Assembly: GCA_949879835.1 (NCBI GenBank)
Contig: CATLBU010000004.1
Coordinates: 1 to 22,952, forward strand
Origin: an uncultured Bacilli bacterium
GTDB lineage: Bacteria; Bacillota_I; Bacilli_A; RF39; UBA660
Direction of reading: 5' to 3'
Length of the DNA: 22,952 nucleotides
A program made the position numbers and the translations under genes. Positions 15,624-22,952 of the stretch are shown here, piece by piece. A model generated the notes under the pieces. It searched no databases. It was given only the letters and a program-made list of their open reading frames with translations, and was not told the DNA's origin. How positions within the stretch are numbered: position 1 is the first letter of the stretch; each line of letters begins with the position of its first letter.

Positions 15624-16518
15624 TTGTACCATAATTGGCGCAGGTGTAGCTGGTATTACTGCTGCAATTTATTTAAAGAGATGGAATTTTAATATTATTT
15701 TACTGGAAAAAAATATGCCAGGTGGATCTATTAATAATACTTCTTCTATAGAAAATTATCCTGGATTCAAGACAATTAATGGATCTGAACTAGCAATGAA
15801 TTTATATGACCAAATAAAAAAATTAGATATTCCATATCAATATGCTAATGTTAAAGAAATCAAAAAAGAAGAAGAACATTTCCTATTAAAAACAGATACA
15901 GAAGATATTATTACAGATAATATCATTATAGCAACAGGAAGAACACCAAAAATGTTAGGTTTAAAGAATGAAAAAAGTTTAATAGGAAATGGAATTAGTA
16001 CTTGTGCAATATGTGATGGACCATTATATAAAGATAAAAATGTTTGTATTGTAGGGGGAGGAAATAGTGCTTTAGAGGAAAGTATTTATTTGTCAAAAAT
16101 ATGTAAAAATGTGACTATTATAAATAGAAGTGATCAATTAAGGGCGGATGTTTCCTTACAAAAAAGAATTCAAAATATTTCTAATATTCACGTGTGTTAT
16201 AATTCTAAAATTATAGAGTTACAAAGTAAAGAAGGAAAATTATCTTCTATTATCATTCAAAATGAACAACAGAATTATACTTACGAATGCGATGGTTTAT
16301 TTATTTATATTGGATTTGATCCAATATATCCTAAAATAGATAATTTAAAATTGGATAATAACTATATTGTAGTAAATAATAAAATGGAAACAAATATAAA
16401 AAATATCTATGCATGTGGTGATATTATAAAAAAAGATCTGTATCAAATTATTACAGCCGCATCAGAAGGCGCAATTGCAGCAAATAGTATAAAAATGAAT
16501 TTTAATAAAAGCGAGTAA
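15607..16518 (+). CDS. trxB: Thioredoxin reductase (FAD/NAD(P)H-dependent)
   Basis: A 303-residue low-molecular-weight thioredoxin reductase, transferring electrons from NAD(P)H through FAD to thioredoxin. It has the FAD motif GAGVAGITAA (11-20), the redox pair CAIC (Cys133, Cys136) followed by DG, the nucleotide-binding GGGNSALEES, and the second FAD motif YACGDI with the closing AASEGAIAAN. The NADPH-recognition motif reads NRSDQLR rather than HRR-x-x-x-R, so the nicotinamide preference (NADPH or NADH) is open. An upstream ATG at 15592 is possible, but GAGGGGA at 15594-15600 is spaced for 15607 (15601 is an alternative). It overlaps lgt by 17 bp, indicating an operon. A terminator overlaps its stop codon. 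Confidence 0.93.
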   Translation: MEKKFDCTIIGAGVAGITAAIYLKRWNFNIILLEKNMPGGSINNTSSIENYPGFKTINGSELAMNLYDQIKKLDIPYQYANVKEIKKEEEHFLLKTDTEDIITDNIIIATGRTPKMLGLKNEKSLIGNGISTCAICDGPLYKDKNVCIVGGGNSALEESIYLSKICKNVTIINRSDQLRADVSLQKRIQNISNIHVCYNSKIIELQSKEGKLSSIIIQNEQQNYTYECDGLFIYIGFDPIYPKIDNLKLDNNYIVVNNKMETNIKNIYACGDIIKKDLYQIITAASEGAIAANSIKMNFNKSE

Positions 16519-16527
16519 GCTTTTTTT
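16507..16527 (+). terminator. Terminator overlapping the trxB stop codon
   Basis: Stem AAAAGC (16507-16512) and GCTTTT (16519-16524) with the loop GAGTAA containing the stop codon, followed by T's to 16527. Confidence 0.75.
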
Positions 16528-16543
16528 ATTTAAAAAAATATAG

Positions 16544-16549
16544 TATAAT
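16544..16549 (+). promoter_or_regulatory. -10 box of the whiA promoter
   Basis: A perfect TATAAT 24 bp before the whiA ATG. The expected -35 position is a T-rich stretch shared with the trxB terminator and gives no clear hexamer. Confidence 0.5.
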
Positions 16550-16573
16550 AAATATTAAGTAAGGAATGATACT

Positions 16574-17491
16574 ATGTCCTATACAAGTATTGTCAAAAAT
16601 GAAGTAAGTAAATTGAAAATGGAGAAAGCTGAAAATATTACAGAATTATCTTCTATTATTCGTAATATAGGGAAAATTAAAGATAATATTCAAGTAATAA
16701 GTGAAAATGCAAGTGTTGCTCGTCGAGTATTTTCTTTAATAAAAGAACTTTACTACTTCACTCCCAAAATTATCGTTCGACGTGGCTATAATTTTCATAA
16801 AAATTATATCTATATCATAGAAATTAATCAAAAAAAAGAAATCATTTTAAGTGATTTATCATTAATACAGGAAAATGATAATATTCCAAAAACATATATA
16901 TATGCAGATGAATTTTTAATGAAAGCATATTTAAGAGGTCTTTTTTTAGCTTGTGGTAGTATTAATGATCCTAAAAAATCACAATATCATTTAGAATTTA
17001 TTGTAGATACAGTGGAATATGCTAAATTTATCTCGAATTTGTTAAATGAATTCCATTTAAATAGCAAATATTTAAAAAGAGAAAGTAAATATATGATATA
17101 TATTAAAGAAGCGGAAAAAATAAGCGATTTTTTAAAATTAATGAATGCCACAAATGCTCTATTTTATTATGAGGATATTAGAATATATCGTGAACGAAAA
17201 AATATGACCAATCGTTTAAATAATTGTGAGCAAGCGAACGTAGATAAAATAATAGAAACTGCTCATCAACAAATTAAAGATATCAATAAAATAAAAAAAA
17301 TTGGTGGTTTAGATTTATTAGATGATAAAGTAAAAGAGGCAGCAATTTACCGTTTAAAATATCCAGAGGTTTCCCTAATAGAATTAAGTGAAATTATATC
17401 GTTAGAAACAGGTAAAAATATAAGTAAATCAGGATTATATCATAGATTTCAAAAAATAAAAAACCTAGCTGCCAAAATAAAGGAGGATTAA
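16574..17491 (+). CDS. whiA: DNA-binding protein WhiA
   Basis: WhiA, 305 residues, a conserved Gram-positive DNA-binding protein linked to cell division and, in actinobacteria, sporulation. The N-terminal homing-endonuclease-like domain is recognisable by SYTSIVKNEVSKL, then ELSSIIRN and the LRGLFLACGSINDPKKSQYHLEF block, where the catalytic residues of true LAGLIDADG enzymes are degenerate. A C-terminal helix-turn-helix (about 255-303) carries YPEVSLIELSEI and GLYHRFQKI. The start has AAGGAA upstream. In Bacillus it sits behind rapZ (yvcJ) and yvcK; both are absent here and trxB is directly upstream. The next small gene starts one base after its stop, so they form one transcript. Confidence 0.96.
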   Translation: MSYTSIVKNEVSKLKMEKAENITELSSIIRNIGKIKDNIQVISENASVARRVFSLIKELYYFTPKIIVRRGYNFHKNYIYIIEINQKKEIILSDLSLIQENDNIPKTYIYADEFLMKAYLRGLFLACGSINDPKKSQYHLEFIVDTVEYAKFISNLLNEFHLNSKYLKRESKYMIYIKEAEKISDFLKLMNATNALFYYEDIRIYRERKNMTNRLNNCEQANVDKIIETAHQQIKDINKIKKIGGLDLLDDKVKEAAIYRLKYPEVSLIELSEIISLETGKNISKSGLYHRFQKIKNLAAKIKED

Positions 17492-17492
17492 A

Positions 17493-17828
17493 ATGTTTTT
17501 TAATAGAAAAAGAAAAGAAAAACAAACATCAGATGCAAGTGAATATAAAAGAGGATATAATGATGGATATTATCATGCAATATCGAAAACAGAAAGTAAT
17601 GTTTCTTCCTTTAACAACAACATTAACTATATACGGGGATATGAATATGGTTATCGTGTAGGGACACAAGAAATAAAAATGAAAGAATTTCAAAATAGTA
17701 AAATGAAAAAAGAAAATAACACCATTTTGAATTCTTTAACACATCAAGTCTCTAATCAAAATGATAATCAACAGAATTCATTTCAAAATCCAAACATGTT
17801 TTCTAATTTTTATAATAAGAAGTTTTAA
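17493..17828 (+). CDS. Small Gly/Tyr-repeat protein of unknown function
   Basis: A 111-residue soluble, hydrophilic protein that I do not recognise. The N-terminus is strongly basic (MFFNRKRKEK). Two similar motifs follow: YKRGYNDGYYHA (about 18-29) and YIRGYEYGYRVG (about 47-58), each with the pattern G-Y-x-x-G-Y, separated by a Ser/Asn-rich linker. The C-terminal half is low complexity, rich in Asn, Gln, Lys and Phe (NPNMFSNFYNKKF). It begins one base after whiA with AAGGAGG upstream, so it is translated from the whiA mRNA. The position is that of crh in Bacillus, but nothing in the sequence resembles HPr/Crh. The Arg-Gly-Tyr repeats could bind nucleic acid, but this is speculation. Confidence 0.7.
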   Translation: MFFNRKRKEKQTSDASEYKRGYNDGYYHAISKTESNVSSFNNNINYIRGYEYGYRVGTQEIKMKEFQNSKMKKENNTILNSLTHQVSNQNDNQQNSFQNPNMFSNFYNKKF

Positions 17829-17845
17829 GAGGAAAACTCTTTTTT
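17821..17845 (+). terminator. Terminator after the whiA operon
   Basis: Stem AAGAG/CTCTT with a GAAAA loop and T's to 17845; an alternative stem AGTTTT/AAAACT uses the same bases. The stop codon is part of the hairpin. Confidence 0.7.
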
Positions 17846-17854
17846 AAAATGGTT

Positions 17855-17883
17855 TAGACATCTATATTATTTTATAGTATAAT
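17855..17883 (+). promoter_or_regulatory. Promoter of the phosphodiesterase-rplI-dnaB operon
   Basis: TAGACA at 17855-17860, a 17-nt spacer, and a perfect TATAAT at 17878-17883. An ATG at 17882 lies inside the -10 box and so cannot be the start on this transcript. Confidence 0.7.
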
Positions 17884-17899
17884 GGAAAAGAGGTGGCCT

Positions 17900-18877
17900 A
17901 TGCAGAAAATATTTTCAAAAATTACTGAACAAATTCAAAAGAATGATTCTGTTATTATTATCTCTCATAAGGGAATGGATCTAGATGCAATAGGTTCTTC
18001 TCTTTGTTTGTATAAAATTATTGAATCTTTTTCAAAAAAAGCTTTTATTTATTTAGATGATATCGAAAACAATCAAACTTTAAAAAAGAGTATAGAACTA
18101 CTGAAAAAAAATGATATAGAAATTTCATTTATTACAGATTATGAAATGAATAAATTTTCTAAAGAAAATCCATTAATAATAGTTGTAGATACAAACAAAA
18201 AAGGATTATTAGGATATTCTAAATTAACGGATCAATTTCAAAAATTAATTGTGATTGATCATCATATTAAATCAGATGACACAATTCCAAATACAATTCT
18301 AACATATATAGATAATGATAAATCTAGCGCAACTGAAATTTTATATGAATATTTAGATGTATTAAAAATGAAAATAGAACCATCAATTGCGACCATAATG
18401 TTAGCAGGAATTGAAATTGATACAAATAGTTTTAATATTAAGACGCGGGCAAATACTTTTCGAACTGCCGCTTCTTTATTAGAAAATGGAGCAGACAATA
18501 TCGAAAAACAAAAATTGCTAAAAGAAAATAAAGAGAATTATTGTAAAAGACAAGATTTTATTAAAAAAAGTTATATGATTAATGAAAACATGGCTCTTTG
18601 TATGATGGATGAAAATATTTATGAAAGATATCAATTAGCTTTAATTTCAGAAGATTTATTACAATTTGATGATGTAGAAGCATCTTTCACAATTGGTTTT
18701 GTCAGTAAAGAAAATATTGGTATCAGTGCACGGTCTATTGGAAAAATAGATGTAGAGAAGATTATGCGAATGTTAGGCGGGGGCGGACATCAAACGGATG
18801 CAGCTTGTCTTATAGAAAGTAAAAATTTGGAAGAAGTAAAAAAACAATTACTTCAAAAATTAAGGGTGATAAAATGA
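17900..18877 (+). CDS. Stand-alone DHH/DHHA1 phosphodiesterase in the gdpP position
   Basis: A 325-residue soluble DHH/DHHA1 enzyme. All DHH-family metal ligands are present: H-x-x-x-D-x-D (His23, Asp27, Asp29), Asp97 (VVDT), D120-H-H and Asp174 (LAGIEIDT). The DHHA1 substrate loop GGGGH is at 293-297. The stretch [10 protein letters not shown] with [14 protein letters not shown] closely follows GdpP, the c-di-AMP phosphodiesterase. The gene precedes rplI and dnaB exactly as gdpP does in Bacillus. It lacks the two membrane helices, PAS and GGDEF domains that normally make up about half of GdpP, and no remnant of them is upstream. The substrate could be c-di-AMP, pApA or nanoRNA (NrnA-like). 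The start is fixed by AGAGGTGG and by the promoter. It overlaps rplI by 4 bp. Confidence 0.85.
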   Translation: MQKIFSKITEQIQKNDSVIIISHKGMDLDAIGSSLCLYKIIESFSKKAFIYLDDIENNQTLKKSIELLKKNDIEISFITDYEMNKFSKENPLIIVVDTNKKGLLGYSKLTDQFQKLIVIDHHIKSDDTIPNTILTYIDNDKSSATEILYEYLDVLKMKIEPSIATIMLAGIEIDTNSFNIKTRANTFRTAASLLENGADNIEKQKLLKENKENYCKRQDFIKKSYMINENMALCMMDENIYERYQLALISEDLLQFDDVEASFTIGFVSKENIGISARSIGKIDVEKIMRMLGGGGHQTDAACLIESKNLEEVKKQLLQKLRVIK

Positions 18878-19314
18878 AAGTTATTTTTATGAAAGATGTA
18901 AAGGGACAAGGAAAGAAAAATGAAATAAAAGAAGTGGCAGATGGATATGGACAAAACTTTTTAATAAAAAAAGGATTTGCTGTATTGGCTACACAAAGTA
19001 ATATTAAAAGATTAGACCAGGATTTATCAGAACAACGTTTAGAAGAGACTTTGCTAATAAAAGACATGGAATCTTTAAAACAACAATTAGAAAAAGAGAA
19101 ATTCCTTTTTCATGTAAAAACAGGAAAAGCAGATATGATGTTTGGAACTATTTCCATAAAACAAATTAAAAGAGAACTAGATAACAAAGGATACCAAATA
19201 GATAAAAAACAAATAAAGTTAATGAATCCTATTACGAGTTTAGGATTTCATAATGTAAAAATAGAATTACATAAAAAAGTAGAAGCAACAATTAAAATAC
19301 AAGTAGTAAAGTAG
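18874..19314 (+). CDS. rplI: 50S ribosomal protein bL9
   Basis: Ribosomal protein bL9, 146 residues, which binds domain V of 23S rRNA near the L1 stalk. The N-terminal globular domain is canonical: [15 protein letters not shown] followed by [12 protein letters not shown] and the Lys-rich GFAVLAT stretch. A long connecting helix (about 40-75) leads to a C-terminal domain with [13 protein letters not shown]. The start ATG shares four bases with the end of the phosphodiesterase gene (ATGA overlap), so translation is coupled. dnaB follows after 8 bp. Length and content are normal. Confidence 0.98.
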   Translation: MKVIFMKDVKGQGKKNEIKEVADGYGQNFLIKKGFAVLATQSNIKRLDQDLSEQRLEETLLIKDMESLKQQLEKEKFLFHVKTGKADMMFGTISIKQIKRELDNKGYQIDKKQIKLMNPITSLGFHNVKIELHKKVEATIKIQVVK

Positions 19315-19322
19315 GTGATTGG

Positions 19323-20666
19323 GTGAACGAAAGAACAATGCCACATAATATAGAAGCAGAACAATCTGTTTTGGGTTCTATGTTTTTATCAAAATATGCA
19401 CTTCAGAAATGTGTGGAATCGTTAGAAGCAAATCAATTCTTTTTAGATTCTCATCATAAAATATTTAATGTAATAAATGATTTGTCAGAAGAAGGAAAGC
19501 CTATTGATATTACTACAGTAACAGCGGAATTAGATAAAAGAAAAGAATTAAATCAAATTGGTGGAGTAGAATACATTGCAGAGATTACAAGTTTAGTTCC
19601 ATCAGCTGCTAATGTAGATGAATATATTCGAATTGTATCCGAAAAATCAATTTTGAGAAAATTAATTGATACAGCAATCGAAATAGAATCGGATGGATAT
19701 AAATCTGTTAATTCATTAGAAGATATTCTAGATAATGCAGAAAAGAAAATATTAAATGTCGTTAAGACAAGAAAAGGTTCAGAATTTAGAAGTATTCAAG
19801 ATGTTTTATCTAAAACTCAGGAAGATCTCGAAAAATTATCCCAAAATAAAGGAGAGATAACAGGAATTCCAACAGGCTTTTATGACTTAGATAGAATTAC
19901 ATCTGGATTTCATGGTAACGAATTAATTATTCTTGCAGCAAGACCAGCAATGGGAAAAACAGCTTTTGCTTTAAATATTGCTACAAATATTGCTATTAAC
20001 AGTAAGAAATCAGTAGCTTTATTTAATATGGAAATGGGTGCAGAACAATTAGCAACTAGGATGTTATCCTCTGTTGGACAAATAGAGGGTTATAAACTTC
20101 GAAATGGACGTTTAGAACATAATGACTGGAAAAGAATTAATGAAGCAATTAGTAGATTAGCTGATACCAATATTTTTATAGATGATACACCTGGAATGAC
20201 TATTGGTGAAATTCGAGCTAAATGTCGACGTTTAGCATCTTCAGAAAAAGGGCTAGATATAGTAATTATTGATTATTTACAGTTAATTAGTGGATCTACT
20301 AAATATGCAGGAAATCGTCAACAAGAGATAGCAGAAATTTCTCGTTCATTAAAAACTTTAGCGATGGAATTAGAAATTCCTATCATTGCTTTGGCTCAAC
20401 TTTCTCGTAGTGTAGAATCTAGGGACGACAAGCGACCAATTTTAAGTGATTTAAGAGAATCAGGATCTATAGAACAAGACGCAGATATTGTAGCTTTTCT
20501 ATATCGTGATGATTATTATAATAAAGAAAGTGCTTATGATGAAAATACTAGTCGTAGTGAATTTATTATTGGAAAACACCGTAATGGTCCAACAACAACT
20601 ATTGATTTACTTTTCAAAAGAAATACTAGTACATTTGTGAATTTTGTAGAAAAAGAAGAAAATTAG
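19323..20666 (+). CDS. dnaB: Replicative DNA helicase DnaB
   Basis: The replicative hexameric helicase (called DnaC in Bacillus), 447 residues. The N-terminal helical domain begins MPHNIEAEQSVLGSM, and the RecA-like motor carries Walker A ARPAMGKTA (206-214), Walker B IIDYLQ (315-320), and the downstream LAQLSRSVESR and SDLRESGSIEQDAD motifs. The start is GTG with AGGTGA just upstream, giving the usual short N-terminal lead; ATG at 19338 is a less likely alternative. It belongs to the phosphodiesterase-rplI-dnaB operon, a conserved arrangement in Bacilli. No intein or insertion is seen. Confidence 0.98.
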   Translation: MNERTMPHNIEAEQSVLGSMFLSKYALQKCVESLEANQFFLDSHHKIFNVINDLSEEGKPIDITTVTAELDKRKELNQIGGVEYIAEITSLVPSAANVDEYIRIVSEKSILRKLIDTAIEIESDGYKSVNSLEDILDNAEKKILNVVKTRKGSEFRSIQDVLSKTQEDLEKLSQNKGEITGIPTGFYDLDRITSGFHGNELIILAARPAMGKTAFALNIATNIAINSKKSVALFNMEMGAEQLATRMLSSVGQIEGYKLRNGRLEHNDWKRINEAISRLADTNIFIDDTPGMTIGEIRAKCRRLASSEKGLDIVIIDYLQLISGSTKYAGNRQQEIAEISRSLKTLAMELEIPIIALAQLSRSVESRDDKRPILSDLRESGSIEQDADIVAFLYRDDYYNKESAYDENTSRSEFIIGKHRNGPTTTIDLLFKRNTSTFVNFVEKEEN

Positions 20667-20675
20667 GTGAAAAGT

Positions 20676-22136
20676 ATGAAGAAGATAATCGGAGAAATAT
20701 TTATTATATTAATATCCATTTTGACAATTTATCTTTGCCTGGGATATAAAAAGGAAAGTAATTCCCAAAGTTTTTATAAAGTTTATTTAAATAACGAAGT
20801 TCTAGGTGTAATTGATTCTAAACAGAAATTAGAAAGTTATATTGACCAAAAAAATGGAGAGTATAAAAGAAAATATGGAACAAAAAAGATATATGCTCCA
20901 AATGGACTTGAGATAAGGAAAATATCTACTTATAATGAAAAAAGAAATTCCATTTCTTCCATTTATAATAAAATTGAAGAACAAGATTCTTTTACCATTA
21001 TGGGCTATCAATTCAGTATTAAAAAAGGTGATAAAACGAAAAATATTTTCGTTACTAAAGAAAGTGTATTTAAAACTTCCTTAGAAAACACAATAAAAAC
21101 ATTTGTAGGAGAAGATAATTATAATGCATATAAAAACAAAACTCAAACAGAAATAGATACAACAGGAAGTATTATAGAGAATATATATGTATCAGACGAT
21201 ATCACAATTAAGAAGACTAAAATACCAGTTACAGAAACAATTTATACTAAAGAAGATGATTTGTCTAAATATCTTCTTTTCGGAACAACAAAAGATCAGG
21301 GAAAATATATTGTACAAGAGGGGGATACAATAGAGGAAGTGGCTTTTAATAATCAGATTAGTACTGAGGAGTTTTTAATATCAAATCCAACTTTTACAAG
21401 TTCAAAAAACTTATTATTTCCAGGTCAAGAAGTGGTAATTGGTTATACTAATCCTCAAGTGAATGTTGTAGTTGAAAAATATTCGGTAGAGGATAAAGAA
21501 GTAAAATATCAAACAGATTATCAATATGATGAAAATCGTCTGCAAGGCGATGATCAAATTATTCAAACTGGAGAAAATGGCTTAGAAAGAGTAAGACAAA
21601 AAATTCAAATCACAAATGGTCAAATCACAAATGTAAATACAGTAGAAAAAGAGGAATTAAAACCGAGCATTAATCAAATAATCATTATGGGAGAAAAAAT
21701 TATTCCAAGTGTTGGTAGTACTAAAAATTGGCATTGGCCAACTAATAGTGGTTACACCATTTCCTCTGACTTTATTTATCGTATTAATCCAGTTACAGGA
21801 CAACGTGAGCAACATGGTGCAATCGATATCTCAGGAACAGGATTAGGATCTCCAATCTATGCAGTTGCAAATGGTGTAGTATCGGAATCTACATCCAGAA
21901 CCCAAGATGGAAATTATGTATGCATTAATCACAATAATGGATATTATACTTGTTATGCACATATGATGAAAAGAAATGCAACAGTAGGGCAAGTAGTAGA
22001 ACGTGGTCAAGTTATTGGATATGTAGGAAAAACAGGATATGCAACAGGAGCTCATCTGCATTTTGAAGTATGGGTAGGAGGAGCTCCTTGGAGGGGCGGA
22101 AGAAGAATTAATCCATGGACGATGTTAAACCGTTAA
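20676..22136 (+). CDS. LysM-G5-M23 peptidoglycan metallopeptidase
   Basis: A 486-residue exported wall hydrolase. Order: an N-terminal membrane anchor (about 4-23), a region of about 180 residues without a clear family, a LysM domain (209-258, YIVQEGDTIEEVA), a G5 domain (about 264-340), and a C-terminal M23 zinc metallopeptidase. The zinc ligands and catalytic residues are present: HGAID (His380, Asp384), YAHM (His429) and HLHFE (His460, His462). It should cleave peptide cross-bridges of peptidoglycan outside the membrane. AGGTGA favours the ATG at 20676 over a GTG at 20667. It is directly behind dnaB with no terminator and overlaps walJ by 22 bp. walR, walK, walH and walI, normally before walJ, are absent. 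Confidence 0.92.
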   Translation: MKKIIGEIFIILISILTIYLCLGYKKESNSQSFYKVYLNNEVLGVIDSKQKLESYIDQKNGEYKRKYGTKKIYAPNGLEIRKISTYNEKRNSISSIYNKIEEQDSFTIMGYQFSIKKGDKTKNIFVTKESVFKTSLENTIKTFVGEDNYNAYKNKTQTEIDTTGSIIENIYVSDDITIKKTKIPVTETIYTKEDDLSKYLLFGTTKDQGKYIVQEGDTIEEVAFNNQISTEEFLISNPTFTSSKNLLFPGQEVVIGYTNPQVNVVVEKYSVEDKEVKYQTDYQYDENRLQGDDQIIQTGENGLERVRQKIQITNGQITNVNTVEKEELKPSINQIIIMGEKIIPSVGSTKNWHWPTNSGYTISSDFIYRINPVTGQREQHGAIDISGTGLGSPIYAVANGVVSESTSRTQDGNYVCINHNNGYYTCYAHMMKRNATVGQVVERGQVIGYVGKTGYATGAHLHFEVWVGGAPWRGGRRINPWTMLNR

Positions 22137-22897
22137 AAGTATGTATTTTAAGTAGTGGTTCAAAAGGAAATTCCACCTTTATTCAAAGTGATACTACTAA
22201 TTTGTTAATTGATATTGGAAGAAGTTGTGCTTATATTTCATCTAAATTGGAAGAAATCAATGTAAATCCAAATAATATTGATGCTATATTAATTACACAT
22301 ACTCATAATGATCATATTAGCGGATTAAAAGTGTTTGTTAAGAAGTATCATCCAAGAGTTTATTTGACAAAAAAGATGTATGAAGAGTTAGAAGATATGC
22401 TTCCTTTTGAAGATTGCATATTGATAGAGAAACCTTTTCATATCCAAGATCTTAGTATTGATTATATTAAAACTTCCCATGACACAAGTGATTCTAATGG
22501 ATACATTATAAGAAAACAAGATCATTCAGTTGTCTATATAACAGATACTGGTTATATTCATCAAAAAAATGATCAAAAATTAAAAAATCACAGTCTCTAT
22601 ATTATGGAAAGTAATCATGATATAAAAATGTTAATGAATGGAAAATATCCTTATCACATCAAACAAAGAATCCAAGGGGATAGAGGACACTTGTCAAATG
22701 AGGATGCTTCTAAAAATTTATCAAAATATATTGGGGATAAAACCAAATGTGTTGTTTTAGCCCATTTAAGTCATGATAATAACACAGAAGAAAAGGCTTA
22801 TACTACTTTGACTAATCAATTATTACATAATAACCAAGAAATAGAACAAATTATTATCGCAAAACAAGAGGAAAGGACAGAATTGATCGAAGTATGA
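22115..22897 (+). CDS. walJ: Metallo-beta-lactamase-fold hydrolase WalJ (YycJ)
   Basis: A 260-residue metallo-beta-lactamase-fold protein of the WalJ/YycJ family, linked in Bacilli to coordination of cell division with replication. The opening LKVCILSSGSKGNST is typical. The metal motif THTHNDHISG (His62, His64, Asp66, His67) is complete, and ITDTGY and ESNHD supply further ligands. The late His block VVLAHLSHDN is also present. The start lies inside the M23 gene with only a weak AGAAG upstream, so translation may depend on coupling; no better in-frame start is seen. It overlaps rlmH by 4 bp. WalJ-rlmH adjacency is kept from Bacillus, but htrA between them is missing. Confidence 0.9.
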   Translation: MDDVKPLKVCILSSGSKGNSTFIQSDTTNLLIDIGRSCAYISSKLEEINVNPNNIDAILITHTHNDHISGLKVFVKKYHPRVYLTKKMYEELEDMLPFEDCILIEKPFHIQDLSIDYIKTSHDTSDSNGYIIRKQDHSVVYITDTGYIHQKNDQKLKNHSLYIMESNHDIKMLMNGKYPYHIKQRIQGDRGHLSNEDASKNLSKYIGDKTKCVVLAHLSHDNNTEEKAYTTLTNQLLHNNQEIEQIIIAKQEERTELIEV

Positions 22898-22952
22898 TTA
22901 AAATAATATGTGTTGGGAAAATAAAAGAAAAATATCTAAAGGATGCTATTCT
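22894..22952 (+). CDS. rlmH: 23S rRNA pseudouridine1915 N3-methyltransferase RlmH (5' end only)
   Basis: The first 19 codons of RlmH, cut by the window end. They read MIKIICVGKIKEKYLKDAI, matching the conserved N-terminus of this SPOUT-family enzyme (VGK-x-KE-x-YL). RlmH methylates N3 of pseudouridine 1915 in helix 69 of 23S rRNA. The start overlaps the walJ stop in ATGA, so the two are translationally coupled. Confidence 0.9.
   Translation, partial: MIKIICVGKIKEKYLKDAI

Noticed and set aside
16189..16194. CACGTG as a parS core (also at 8583-8588 and 10176-10181)
   Set aside because: The flanks do not form the TGTTTCAC/GTGAAACA arms; all three are inside genes and agree with chance.
18810..19067. 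Minus-strand open frame of 85 codons
   Set aside because: Antisense to the junction of the phosphodiesterase and rplI genes, both of which are unmistakable.

Overview
The window comes from a very AT-rich, low-GC Gram-positive chromosome. It is most likely an uncultured, possibly host-associated member of the Bacilli/Mollicutes-related Bacillota. The evidence is the A/T-dominated codon use, AGGAGG-type ribosome binding sites, and gene neighbourhoods familiar from Bacillus (mnmE-mnmG-rsmG-noc; uvrB/yvlD/lgt/trxB/whiA; gdpP-rplI-dnaB; walJ-rlmH). TGA is a stop codon: mnmE ends in its canonical Cys-Leu-Gly-Lys tail at TGA, and tryptophans are TGG, so this is not a code-4 mollicute. Lgt, a lipoprotein and an M23 peptidase point to a cell with a membrane lipoprotein system and peptidoglycan. 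The species cannot be fixed from this sequence.

Layout. 1-4.9 kb: an HD-domain hydrolase and mnmE, mnmG and rsmG (tRNA U34 and 16S rRNA modification). A convergent small gene on the minus strand lies between mnmE and mnmG and has no ATG, GTG or TTG start; it seems to begin at ATA. 4.9-6.8 kb: a ParB-family protein with a Noc-type recognition helix and a very long Asn/Gln-rich linker. 6.8-11.6 kb: an accessory-looking block with a structured leader and a 1474-residue surface protein (carbohydrate-binding NPCBM and F5/8C modules, a putative Cys/His transglutaminase-like domain, Ig-like repeats, two membrane anchors). It is bracketed by two identical 23-bp terminators. 11.7-12.2 kb: a small lipoprotein. 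12.4-17.8 kb: uvrB, a yvlD-like membrane protein, lgt, trxB, whiA and a small Gly-Tyr-rich protein. 17.9-22.95 kb: a stand-alone DHH/DHHA1 phosphodiesterase in the place of gdpP, rplI, the replicative helicase dnaB, a LysM-G5-M23 wall peptidase, walJ, and the first codons of rlmH.

How it works together. Most of the window is housekeeping: translation fidelity (mnmE, mnmG, rsmG, rplI, rlmH), replication and repair (dnaB, uvrB), chromosome and division control (noc-like, whiA), and envelope work (lgt, lipoprotein, M23 peptidase, walJ). Genes are tightly packed, with 4-26 bp overlaps and terminators whose hairpins often contain the stop codon. The unusual parts are the surface protein and its regulatory leader, the ATA-start minus-strand gene, the reduced GdpP-like enzyme, the Noc-like protein with no parA and no membrane helix, and a palindromic element on the uvrB promoter.
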